A stretch of 64,000 nt of DNA. Origin: Streptomyces sp. NBC_00078 (GTDB lineage: Bacteria > Actinomycetota > Actinomycetes > Streptomycetales > Streptomycetaceae). Position 1 is the first letter of the stretch. Each line of letters opens with the position of its first letter. Below, piece by piece: positions 1-7,637 of this stretch. The notes under the pieces were generated by a model. The model worked only from the letters and a program-made list of their open reading frames with translations. It was not told the DNA's origin and ran no database searches. A program made the translations under genes and the position numbers. The stretch spans positions 7,068,001 through 7,132,000 of the forward strand of contig NZ_JAPELX010000001.1 of the NCBI RefSeq assembly GCF_026343335.1, given 5' to 3'.

Positions 1-1411
1 GCCCACGCGGTGGTGACCAGCTGCGAGACGGTCAGACCCGAGTCGAGCAGCTTGGCCTTGAGGGACGCGACGTCACCGGCGTCGATGACCGCACCCTCGG
101 CCTGCGGCAGCGGGTCCTGCCAGATCAGGGTCTCCGCCGGGACCTCCGGGCCGAGGTACAGCGACTTCGGGCCCATGTCACGGTGGGTCAGCTTGAACCA
201 GGCGCGGGCGAAGGCGTCCGCGAACTCCGCGGGGTTCTCGTAGAAGCGGCGCGAGATGGGGCCGTAGATCGGGTCGAAGCGCAGCGACAGGTCGGTGGTG
301 AGCATCGTCGGAAGCTTCTTCTTCGACGCGTCGTGCGCGTCGGGGATGATCGCCTCGGCGTCCTTCGCCACCCACTGGTTGGCCCCGGCGGGGCTCTGCG
401 TGAGCTCGTACTCGTACTCGAAGAGGTTCTTGAAGAAGCCGTTGCCCCACTGGGTCGGGGTGGCGGTCCAGGTGACCTCCAGGCCGGACGTGATCGCGTC
501 GCCGCCCTTGCCGGTGCCGTACGTGCTCGCCCAGCCCAGGCCCTGGGCCTCGATCGGGGCGGCCTCGGGGTCGGCGCCGACCAGGCTCGCGTCGCCGGCG
601 CCGTGGGTCTTGCCGAAGGTGTGACCACCGGCGATGAGGGCGACGGTCTCCTCGTCGTCCATCGCCATCCGGCGGAAGGTCTCGCGGATGTCGCGGGCCG
701 CGGCGATCGGGTCCGGGTTGCCGTTCGGGCCCTCGGGGTTGACGTAGATGAGGCCCATCTGGACCGCGCCGAGCGGGCTCTCCAGCTCACGGTCGCCGGT
801 GTAGCGCTGGTCGTCGAGCCAGACCTTCTCGGGACCCCAGTACACGTCCTCCTCGGACTCCCATACGTCCGCGCGGCCGCCGCCGAAGCCGAAGGTGTCG
901 AAGCCCATCGACTCCAGGGCGACGTTGCCGGCGAGGATCATGAGGTCGGCCCAGGACAGGCTCTTGCCGTACTTCTTCTTGACCGGCCACAGCAGACGGC
1001 GGGCCTTGTCGAGGTTGCCGTTGTCCGGCCAGCTGTTCAGGGGGGCGAAGCGCTGCTGGCCGGCGCCGGCGCCGCCGCGGCCGTCGCTGATGCGGTAGGT
1101 GCCCGCGCTGTGCCAGGCCATACGGATCATGAAGGGGCCGTAGTGACCGAAGTCGGCCGGCCACCAGTCCTTGGAGTCCGTCAGCACCTCGGTGATGTCC
1201 TGTTTGACCGCTGCCAGGTCGAGGCTCTGGAACGCCGTGGCGTAGTCGAAGTCCTCACCGAGCGGGTTGGCCACGGCCGGGTTCTTGGCAAGGATCTTCA
1301 GGTTGAGCTTCTCCGGCCACCACTGGCGGTTGCCGCCGCCCTGGGTGGGGTGAAGGGCACGGTCGTGCGCCACCGGGCACTTCGCTTCGGCGGCGTCGTT
1401 CTTCTCGGACA
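1..1411 (-). CDS. katG: Catalase-peroxidase KatG, N-terminal 470 residues (cut by left edge)
   Basis: Haem enzyme with catalase and peroxidase activity that removes hydrogen peroxide. The first 470 of the usual about 740 residues are visible. The distal haem site RMAWHSAGTY gives Arg97, Trp100 and His101. Tyr223 (in GLIYVNPEG) and Met249 fit the Met-Tyr-Trp crosslink needed for catalase activity, and AGGHTFGKTH carries the proximal His264. The start ATG is preceded by GGAAGGA. It lies 26 bases downstream of the furA stop on the same strand, so the two are probably co-transcribed and FurA-repressed, as known for Streptomyces furA with a catalase-peroxidase. The C-terminal domain is outside the window. 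Identity is secure. Confidence 0.97.
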
Positions 1412-1437
1412 TGGGAATCCTTCCGGGGGGTGGGTGC

Positions 1438-1875
1438 TCAGGCCGTGCGAGCGGTGGAACAGTCGGGGCACAGGCCCCAGTAGATGACCTCGGCCTCGTC
1501 GATCGCGAAGCCACGGTCGTCTGACGCGGTGAGACAGGGGGCGTGACCGACCGCGCAGTCGACGTCGAAGACGGCACCGCACGACCGGCACACGAGGTGG
1601 TGGTGGTTGTCGCCGACCCTTCCCTCGAAGCGTGCCGGGCTGCCGGGCGGCTCGATGCGGCGTACGAGGCCTGCCGTGGTCAGCGCGTGGAGCGCCTCGT
1701 ACACGGCTTGAAGGGATATGTGGCCCACCCGGTCGCGTACGCCCGAGGCGATCGCCTCGACACCGAGGTGGTCACCCCGGCGGACGGTTTCGAGCAGTGC
1801 GACGCGGGCGGCCGTCACCCGCAGGCCGACACCGCGCAGCTCGTCGGCGGTGGTCGGGGTCCGGGGCGAAGTCAT
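1438..1875 (-). CDS. furA: Fur-family peroxide/iron-responsive repressor FurA
   Basis: A 145-residue Fur-family transcription factor. The N-terminal half is a winged helix with the family pattern ISLQAVYEALHALTTAGLVRR (recognition helix around residues 53-75). The regulatory site reads HHHLVCRSCGAVFDVDC, followed by a second Cys pair in GLCPDCS near the C terminus, as in Zn-containing Fur proteins. It sits directly upstream of the catalase-peroxidase gene on the same strand. By the known furA-katG/catC arrangement it should repress itself and katG and release them on oxidation. Assignment as FurA rather than Zur or Nur rests on this neighbour. Confidence 0.93.
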   Translation of the reverse strand: MTSPRTPTTADELRGVGLRVTAARVALLETVRRGDHLGVEAIASGVRDRVGHISLQAVYEALHALTTAGLVRRIEPPGSPARFEGRVGDNHHHLVCRSCGAVFDVDCAVGHAPCLTASDDRGFAIDEAEVIYWGLCPDCSTARTA

Positions 1876-1930
1876 GCGCCCAACCTACCCGCATAAACAC
1901 GAATGGTTCAAGAAAACGAACGGTACATGT
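1876..1930 (-). promoter_or_regulatory. Probable furA-katG promoter/operator region
   Basis: Unusually A/T-rich for this genome. Read on the minus strand it contains GTTCGTTTTCTTGAACC followed by ATTCGTGTTTATGCGGG just before the furA ATG. FurA autoregulates by binding A/T-rich DNA at its own promoter in related species, so this is the natural candidate. No exact consensus was matched. Confidence 0.35.
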
Positions 1931-1968
1931 TTGGTGACCGCGCGACGGCTCCCCGGGGGATCCCCGCT

Positions 1969-2031
1969 GATCGAGGGGTTCGCACCACCGATCACGGAGT
2001 TTGCGCCACAGATCAAGGGGTTCGCACCACT
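1969..2031. repeat. Three tandem copies of a 21-base unit
   Basis: Three adjacent imperfect copies start at 1969, 1990 and 2011, each beginning GATC and containing GTTCGCACCAC or a close variant. They lie between the divergent furA promoter and the small membrane protein gene at 2142. They could be regulatory or a slipped-strand duplication. Confidence 0.8.
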
Positions 2032-2141
2032 GTTCACGCCTACGGGTGAATCAGGGAATGGATGTCCGGTCTGCGGCGGTGCGGTGCGGTGTGCTGGACA
2101 CGACGTGCCGTGACGGGACGGGACGAAGGGGGAGCGGATCC

Positions 2142-2552
2142 GTGGATGTCTTCGTGCTGTGTGCCTGGCTGCTGACCGCGGGCCTGGGCGGCTATCTCGC
2201 CCTGGTGTGGATCCGGCACGGCGGCCTGCGGCAGCGCACGCCGGGCGTGACGCGGCTGCCGCTGTGGCTCGTCGTGGGGCATGTCGTGCTGGCCGTCACC
2301 GGCCTGGCCTGCTGGACGGCGTATCTCGCGGGCGCCGTGCGGGGCACGGCCTGGGCGGCCTGCGCGGTGGTGCTGGTGGTCGCCGCGTTCGGGTTCATGA
2401 TGCTGCTGCGCTGGCTGCCCAGCTCGGGCCGGCACTCCCGCGGCGGCAGAACCGCCGAGCGTCACTTTCCGCTCACCGCGGTCGTCGCCCACGGGATGAG
2501 CGCGGGCGCCACCGTGCTTCTGGTCGTTCTGGTGGTCATGGGACAGGTGTGA
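2142..2552 (+). CDS. Small multi-span membrane protein of unknown function
   Basis: 136 residues starting at a GTG with a good ribosome site (AGGGGGAG at 2127-2134). An upstream in-frame ATG exists, but the intervening stretch looks non-coding and includes the 21-base repeats. Three or four hydrophobic segments are visible: VFVLCAWLLTAGLGGYLALVW, LWLVVGHVVLAVTGLACWTAY, TAWAACAVVLVVAAFGFMMLL and a C-terminal ATVLLVVLVVMG. No domain is recognised. It faces away from furA and ends in a tandem-repeat array shared with the convergent cupredoxin gene. Confidence 0.65.
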   Translation: MDVFVLCAWLLTAGLGGYLALVWIRHGGLRQRTPGVTRLPLWLVVGHVVLAVTGLACWTAYLAGAVRGTAWAACAVVLVVAAFGFMMLLRWLPSSGRHSRGGRTAERHFPLTAVVAHGMSAGATVLLVVLVVMGQV

Positions 2553-2659
2553 GCCGGCTGTTCCCGGGGCCGTCGCTCCAGGGCCGTGAGTCGGCTGGTC
2601 CCACTGTCATTGCTCCGGGGCCGTGAGTCAGCTCGTTCCGGGGTCTTCGCTCCGGGTCG
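2549..2659. repeat. Three tandem 37-base repeats spanning two gene ends
   Basis: Copies start at 2549, 2586 and 2623. Each begins GTGAGYC and has GCTCC about 28 bases in. Copy 1 contains the stop of the membrane protein (2550-2552) and copy 3 contains the stop of the convergent cupredoxin gene (2628-2630), so duplication of this unit appears to have supplied the 3' ends. Confidence 0.8.
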
Positions 2660-3335
2660 CGGCCGAGCGGGAACCGACGAGCAGCAGGCACAGCACGGCG
2701 ACGCCCGCGACCGCGCCCGTCAGGAGCAGCAGCGGATCGAGAGGGCGGCCGGCGGAGGCGGCGGCGCTCTCGGTGTCCGGCGCGGGCTGGGCCGCCGCGG
2801 ACGGGACGGGGGAGGAGGACGCTCCCTCTGACGCCGCGGGGGCGGCGGCCTCCCTGGTCGCGGGCCTGGACCGGTCCATGTTCATCGGCGGCATCGCCGA
2901 TGCGGCGGACCGCCTCGGTACGGCCGTGGGGGCCGGGGCCGGGGCCGGGTGGTGGTGGACCGGCGCGTGGGTGGTGGGGGCGGCGGCCGGCTGGACGACG
3001 AGCTGGGCCGTCATGCCCGGGTGCACCGTGCAGAGGTAGCCGTATGTGCCCGCGGCCGTGAAGGTGTGGCTCCAGCTGCCGCCCTTGTTCAGCATCGGGG
3101 AGTGGATCGAGGCGGGGCCGGACGTGGTCTTCACGTCATGGGGTGCCTGGTCCTGGTTGGTCCAGGTGACGGTGTCCCCGGCCATGATGGTCAGCGAGCG
3201 GGGCGCGAACGCGTAGCCCGACATGACGACCTGGTGCGTGGTGGCCGCCTGCGCCGCCGGGGCGGGCAGCACGGTGACGGGGCCGGCCACGAAGAGGGCG
3301 GCCAGCAGGATGCGCGGAACGGTCAGGCGGGGCAT
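2628..3335 (-). CDS. Membrane-anchored cupredoxin-like copper protein
   Basis: 235 residues. An N-terminal signal peptide (hydrophobic to about residue 28, ending PAAQAA) is followed by one cupredoxin domain at about 30-115. Type 1 copper ligands are visible: His in APHDV, then Cys, His and Met in YLCTVHPGM. A Pro/Ala/His-rich linker and a C-terminal membrane segment (LLLLTGAVAGVAVLCLLLV) follow, so it should be anchored outside the cell. Its start overlaps the end of the YceI-like gene by 13 bases, indicating translational coupling. Electron transfer or copper storage is likely; the partner is not apparent. Confidence 0.85.
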   Translation of the reverse strand: MPRLTVPRILLAALFVAGPVTVLPAPAAQAATTHQVVMSGYAFAPRSLTIMAGDTVTWTNQDQAPHDVKTTSGPASIHSPMLNKGGSWSHTFTAAGTYGYLCTVHPGMTAQLVVQPAAAPTTHAPVHHHPAPAPAPTAVPRRSAASAMPPMNMDRSRPATREAAAPAASEGASSSPVPSAAAQPAPDTESAAASAGRPLDPLLLLTGAVAGVAVLCLLLVGSRSAATRSEDPGTS

Positions 3336-3838
3336 GTGAACTCCGCGGCGACGAGGAGCCGGATACCGGCTGCGGGGCGGGTGCGGGGCAGGGTGAGGCC
3401 GGTCGTACGGCGCAGTGCGCGGTACGGCAGCCGGAGGGTGCCGAGGAGCAGGAGCCGGTCGGCGGTGCGCTCGACGACGCGGAAGCCGAGGACGGCCGTC
3501 GCCGGGTCGCCGGCCAGGGCGAGTTCGCCGGGGACGTGCAGCCGGGTGGCCTCGTCGGTGGGCGTGAGGCTCGTACTGACGAAGGTGAGCACTCTGCCGT
3601 TCAGCGTCCGCCCGGCCAGCTCCAGTTTCAGCACGCAGTCGTCGGGGTCGGGCGCCACGGTGAGGGTCGCGTCCAAGGCGGTGAGCCGGCGCCGCAGGGT
3701 GGTCAACGGGCCCAGGCGCGCGCTCAGTTCGACGATGCAACGATCCGGGGCGGCGGAGTAGGTACCGGGGGCCGGCAGCCAGTCGGGGCCCGGGCGGGGC
3801 GGTGGGAGAGTGGCGGTGGGAAGTGTCTCGGTGGTCAT
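3323..3838 (-). CDS. YceI-like lipocalin-fold protein
   Basis: 171 residues, start ATG preceded by AGAGGTG. It begins with a proline-rich head and then shows the YceI pattern: GTYSAAPDRCIVELSARLG at the front, a central TRLHVPGELALAG region, and a strand-rich tail. YceI proteins bind long polyisoprenoid or amide ligands in a lipocalin-like barrel. No clear signal peptide is seen. It overlaps the downstream cupredoxin gene by 13 bases and lies 104 bases after the larger cupredoxin gene, so it belongs to the copper block. Family assignment is by pattern only. Confidence 0.6.
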   Translation of the reverse strand: MTTETLPTATLPPPRPGPDWLPAPGTYSAAPDRCIVELSARLGPLTTLRRRLTALDATLTVAPDPDDCVLKLELAGRTLNGRVLTFVSTSLTPTDEATRLHVPGELALAGDPATAVLGFRVVERTADRLLLLGTLRLPYRALRRTTGLTLPRTRPAAGIRLLVAAEFTCPA

Positions 3839-3941
3839 CTCGGCACCTCTGTGGGCGAGCGGAGTGACGGGCGGGGAGAATGGAGGGGCGGCGGGCCGGC
3901 AGACTGCGACTCGGCCGGCCCGCCGCATCCTGCTGAAGGGG

Positions 3942-5015
3942 TCAGCAGGAGTTGGTGACGTAGTTCTCCGTGGGGGCGAGCAGGTGCTCGGCCCAGACGG
4001 TGTGCATCTTCACGTAGGCGTCCGGGTTGAGGATGTCCGTGATCTGCTGGCTCAGCGACTCCTCCAGGTGGGCGGAGTTGATGTGCTGGAGCAGCACACT
4101 GAGCGTGTCGTCCGAGACGCTGCCGACGCCGTTCACCGCGGGCGTGAGGATCGACTCCAGCCATACGGTGTGCATCTTGATGTAGCTGTCGAGCTTGAGC
4201 GCGTCCTGGACCTGCTGGCCCGGAGACTCCTCCAGGTGCGCCTTGTCGATGTGCTGCAGGATCGGCAGCAGCACCTGCTGGACGCTGACGCACTGGTCGC
4301 CGCCGCCACCATCGCCTCCGCCGCTGCTGCCCCCGGAGCTGCTGCCCCCGGACGTCGAACCGCCCGTGCTGCCCCCGGTCGAGCCGCCCGTGCCGCCCGT
4401 GCCGCCCGTGCTGCCCCCGGTCGAGCCGCCCGTGCCGCCCGTGCCGCCCGTGCCGCCCGTGCCGCCCGTGCCGCCCGTGCCGCCCGTGGAGCCTCCGGTC
4501 GAACCACCGCTGGAACCACCGGAGCTGCCGCCGCCGCTGTCGGCGACCACGGTGATCGAGGCCGTCATGTCCGGGTGGACCGCGCAGTAGTACTCGTACG
4601 TACCGGCCTTGGTGAACGTGTACGACCAGCTGTCGCCCTTCTGCAGCGAGCCGGAGTCGAACTTGGCGGGGCCGCTGGTGGTGGTGACCGTGTGCGGAGC
4701 GGTGTCCTCGTTGACCCACTTCACGGTCTCGCCGACCTTCACGGTCAGCTTCGGCTGGGCGAACTTGTAGTCCTTGATCTCGATGGTGTGGTCCGCCGCG
4801 GCGGCCTTGGCGGACGTCTGGCCCATGTCCGCCATCGAGTGCGCCTCGGCCGCGGGCTGGGCGGTCCGCGTGGCCGCGGCCCCGGCGGACGCCTGGAGCA
4901 GGCCGAGACCGACGGCGGCCGCGAGGCCCGCGCCCATACCGGTGGCCAGCAGTACCCGGTTGCCCACCCGGGAGCGACGGTGGTGCGGAGGTGCGGTGGT
5001 TTCTTCTGTCTGCAT
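3942..5015 (-). CDS. Secreted cupredoxin with Gly/Thr/Ser linker and a duplicated helical module
   Basis: 357 residues. A twin-Arg-free signal or anchor segment (NRVLLATGMGAGLAAAVGLGLL) leads to a cupredoxin domain at about 75-160 with copper ligands in APHTV and YYCAVHPDM. Next comes a linker of about 75 residues made almost only of Gly, Ser and Thr. The C-terminal 115 residues hold two copies of a helical unit with the shared core HI-x-AHLEES and DxYxKMHTVWxExxL(A/T)P, around residues 250-295 and 310-353. I do not recognise this module. Its position behind CopC-CopD genes suggests a periplasmic copper role. Confidence 0.8.
   Translation of the reverse strand: MQTEETTAPPHHRRSRVGNRVLLATGMGAGLAAAVGLGLLQASAGAAATRTAQPAAEAHSMADMGQTSAKAAAADHTIEIKDYKFAQPKLTVKVGETVKWVNEDTAPHTVTTTSGPAKFDSGSLQKGDSWSYTFTKAGTYEYYCAVHPDMTASITVVADSGGGSSGGSSGGSTGGSTGGTGGTGGTGGTGGTGGTGGSTGGSTGGTGGTGGSTGGSTGGSTSGGSSSGGSSGGGDGGGGDQCVSVQQVLLPILQHIDKAHLEESPGQQVQDALKLDSYIKMHTVWLESILTPAVNGVGSVSDDTLSVLLQHINSAHLEESLSQQITDILNPDAYVKMHTVWAEHLLAPTENYVTNSC
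4320..4530. repeat. Short-period coding repeats for the Gly/Thr/Ser linker
   Basis: Runs of the 9-base unit GTGCCGCCC and its variants (longest at 4428-4490) encode repeated Gly-Gly-Thr and Gly-Gly-Ser on the minus strand within the cupredoxin gene. Slipped-strand length change would keep the frame and vary only linker length. Confidence 0.85.
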
Positions 5016-5084
5016 GGAGGTGCGTCTCCCTTGTGAAGTTCCTGTGGGTTCCCTGTCGGGCGACAGGGGTGGGACAGGCGCCGG

Positions 5085-6410
5085 TCAGCGGCCTGGGGCC
5101 GAGGTGACCAGCAGACTCGTCGCGGCCAGCACGACGAGGACGAGCCCCGTCTCCGCCGCGACCGAGTGGATGAAGGGCCGTACGGTGGCGCGGTCGCCGC
5201 GCAGCAGTACGGCGATGTCGAGCCGCGTCCTCACCCAGCCGCGGCTGCGCTGGGCGATCGCCAGCACCAGGGCCAGTACGGCGAGTTTGAGCAGCAGCAG
5301 CCGCCCGTACCCGGTGTCGACCAGGGCGTCGAAGGACCCGACGACCTGCCAGGTGAGCACCGTCCCGGCCGCCACGATCGCGGCCACCGACACCCCGGCC
5401 AGCGTGGAGTAGCCGGACACGACGGCCGAAAGCTCCTCGGGCCGCCGCCGGGGCAGCACCCCGAACAGCAGCAGTGTCAGCCCGCCGAGCCACAGCGAGA
5501 CGCCGAGCAGATGGACCAGGTCGGCCACCGCGCCCCAACCGGGGTGCGTGCCCTCGGAGTTGTGGCCGGTCATGCTCGTCGTACGCAGCAGCCCGACCGT
5601 CACCGCCAGAGCGCCCACCCGCCAGCCGGGCGACCGTGCCGTGCCGTTCCCGCCCTGAAGGACGGCGGCCAGCACGATGGCGGCGAGCACCCACATCAGC
5701 ACCCGGCAGGCGGCCACGACGCCGACCTCGGTGCCCGACAGGGGGGTGTAGGTGGCCCCTCGGAACACGTCGCCGAGAGTGCCCATCGCGCCGTACGCGC
5801 TCTGCAGGCCCGGCGTCACCAGGCTCGCCGCGAGACCGACGGCCCAGGACAGCGTGAGGATGCGGCGGGTACGGCGGTCCCCGGCGCCCTGCGGCCACAG
5901 CAGCGCGACGAAGGCCAGACCGCCGACGTACAGGGCGAGGGCGAGGTAGCCGGCCCAGCGGGCGGTGATCCAGGCGGTGTGCACCGTCTCGGACGGATGC
6001 GGCACCGGTGGCGCGGCGGCGTCGGTGGCCGAGGCCCGCGCGGTGAGGCGGAAGGAGAGCACCCCTGACGTGGTGTGCCCGTCCTCCATGTCGAGGACCT
6101 GCCAATTCAAGGTGAGGCGGTCCTGGCCGGAGGTCTTGGGGACGAGGACGTGGACGGCCCTGTCGTCGGCGCCGCGGGTCACGGTCAGCGGCTTGCCCGC
6201 CGCCTTGATGTGGACGTCGTCCGGATCCACCGCCTCACTGAAGGCCAGGTTCACGGTCGCCGGGGTGTGCGTGAGCCGGGTGCCGTTCTTCGGGGCCGAG
6301 GACTCCAGCTCCGTGTGCGCCGACGCGGGCGGCGCGGCGAGCAGCAGGGCCGCCAGGGCGGCCAGGGCGGCCAGGATCGCGGCGAGCAGGGACGGTGCGC
6401 GGCGTCTCAC
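5085..6410 (-). CDS. CopC-CopD fusion copper-handling membrane protein
   Basis: 441 residues. After a signal peptide the mature N terminus starts HTELESSAP, the copper-coordinating His of CopC, and a second conserved region is MEDGHTTSGVLSF. A CopD-type membrane domain with about eight spans follows (for example LALALYVGGLAFVALLW and VHLLGVSLWLGGLTLLLF). CopC binds copper outside the membrane and CopD is thought to pass it inward; the fused form (YcnJ-like) is common in Gram-positive bacteria. It overlaps the upstream gene by four bases, so the two are translated from one message. Confidence 0.92.
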   Translation of the reverse strand: MRRRAPSLLAAILAALAALAALLLAAPPASAHTELESSAPKNGTRLTHTPATVNLAFSEAVDPDDVHIKAAGKPLTVTRGADDRAVHVLVPKTSGQDRLTLNWQVLDMEDGHTTSGVLSFRLTARASATDAAAPPVPHPSETVHTAWITARWAGYLALALYVGGLAFVALLWPQGAGDRRTRRILTLSWAVGLAASLVTPGLQSAYGAMGTLGDVFRGATYTPLSGTEVGVVAACRVLMWVLAAIVLAAVLQGGNGTARSPGWRVGALAVTVGLLRTTSMTGHNSEGTHPGWGAVADLVHLLGVSLWLGGLTLLLFGVLPRRRPEELSAVVSGYSTLAGVSVAAIVAAGTVLTWQVVGSFDALVDTGYGRLLLLKLAVLALVLAIAQRSRGWVRTRLDIAVLLRGDRATVRPFIHSVAAETGLVLVVLAATSLLVTSAPGR

Positions 6411-7060
6411 GGCAGTACCTCCGGTATCACCGAGGGCGAGGCGGCCACGCCGACGCAGATCGACGACAGGGGCCGCAGCGGGCTGTCGGTGGACGGCGAG
6501 GGAGAGGGAGTGGACGACGGGCTCGCGGAGGCCCCGCCGAGCAGGCCGTCCAGCAGCCCGGTCACCGGAGTGATCACGCCGTTCAACAGCGGCTTCACGA
6601 GGCGGACTTCACCCTCGTCGCAGCTGTCCGAGGCCGAGGGGGAGGGAGAGGGGGCCGGCGTGGACAAGGGCGGGGGAGAGGTTCCCGCCGGTCCGCCACC
6701 CGTTCCACCCGTTCCGCCCGCACCGTGATCGTGGCCGCCGCTTTCCCCGCCCGTCGGCGAGCCGCCGCCGGTAACGGGAATTCCGGCGCCGCTTTCTCCC
6801 GCCCAGTAACCTCCCGCCGAGCCGGACCCGTAATTCCCGGCCGATGTGTCGGGCGGACCTGTCTCCGAACGGGACGTGGGCTGACGGGATGGCGGTGAGG
6901 CACCGGAGGCCGGTGGCGACGCGGTGTCGACGGTCGTCGTGCCCGGGGCTCCGATGCCCGAGGCGTATCCGAGGACGACGACGACGGCCGCGACGAGCGC
7001 GCCCGCGACGATCTCGTCGCGATGGTCTCCTGGCCAGGATGCCCTGGCGAAGAAGGACAT
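6407..7060 (-). CDS. Secreted or membrane-anchored low-complexity protein, copper operon leader
   Basis: 217 residues, ATG preceded by AGGAGGGACC. One N-terminal membrane segment (IVAGALVAAVVVVLGYASGIG) is followed by a long Ser/Pro/Gly-rich region with a HDHG patch, then two short ordered stretches: DSCDEGEVRLVKPLLNGVI and a tail with a second Cys (SSICVGVA). The two Cys could form a disulfide. No domain is recognised. The four-base overlap with copC-copD and the His patch suggest a role in extracytoplasmic copper handling. Confidence 0.7.
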   Translation of the reverse strand: MSFFARASWPGDHRDEIVAGALVAAVVVVLGYASGIGAPGTTTVDTASPPASGASPPSRQPTSRSETGPPDTSAGNYGSGSAGGYWAGESGAGIPVTGGGSPTGGESGGHDHGAGGTGGTGGGPAGTSPPPLSTPAPSPSPSASDSCDEGEVRLVKPLLNGVITPVTGLLDGLLGGASASPSSTPSPSPSTDSPLRPLSSICVGVAASPSVIPEVLP

Positions 7061-7198
7061 GGTCCCTCCTGACGCTGTGCTTGAACGGCGGTGACCAGGA
7101 GTGGACCCGCGGGACGATTCCCGTCCGCTACGCGTCAGTTACTCGGTCGTTTCGTTGCCTCATATTCGACCTGGGGTGGGTTGTGAGAACGGACCTCA

Positions 7199-7212
7199 GC
7201 GCATTAATGCGC
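7199..7212. promoter_or_regulatory. Perfect palindrome GCGCATTAATGCGC, candidate operator
   Basis: A 14-base perfect inverted repeat with an A/T core, 139 bases before the start of the leftward copper operon and 426 bases before the nitrate reductase start. It is more likely to serve the copper operon. No matching family consensus is known to me. Confidence 0.45.
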
Positions 7213-7365
7213 GTATTGCGTCCCGTGAAGAAAACGAAGGGAATGTGAATTCGAACGCGCAGGGTATTTCTTCTTCACCGAACCGCCTTGAATGCGTATG
7301 CCTCCACTGTCGGTGTGCAGCTCGACGCAGCACGTGTCCGTCCGGGGCTCCACTACGGCGGCACT

Positions 7366-7416
7366 GCATCGGTTCTCGTCGCGGCCCGTGGCAGCCGGGC
7401 CGCATCGGTTCTCGTC
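7366..7416. repeat. Direct repeat GCATCGGTTCTCGTC, 36-base spacing
   Basis: Two identical 15-base copies at 7366-7380 and 7402-7416, each followed by a similar GCGGCCC or ACGGGCC stretch. They lie about 220 bases before the nitrate reductase start. Confidence 0.6.
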
Positions 7417-7637
7417 ACGGGCCGCCCCCGACGACCGCTCCCTGCCTTGCGTGCGGAGCGTCCTGCTGCCCCGCGGGCGCGCTCTCCCCCGTCCGGATCC
7501 CGCCTCTCACACCGGCCGCCCCACCCCTGTGCGCCCGGTGTAACCCCTGATGACCGGCTCAGGAGACACCCGTGTAATGGGCATTTCGTACGGTCACGGA
7601 AGCTCGACCCGCACGGGACGATCACGAGAGGCAGGGG

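Larger units (their letters stand above)
7061..7637. other. Divergent intergenic region, copper operon and nitrate reductase
   Basis: No gene supported. It holds the outward-facing control regions, a perfect 14-base palindrome (7199-7212) and a 15-base direct repeat (7366-7416). A GlnR-type site expected for an assimilatory nitrate reductase was not convincingly found. Confidence 0.6.

Noticed and set aside
3835..6105. A 756-codon leftward frame across the cupredoxin and CopC-CopD genes
   Set aside because: It overlaps two genes with clear motifs in another frame on the same strand and is Arg/Gly/His-rich noise.
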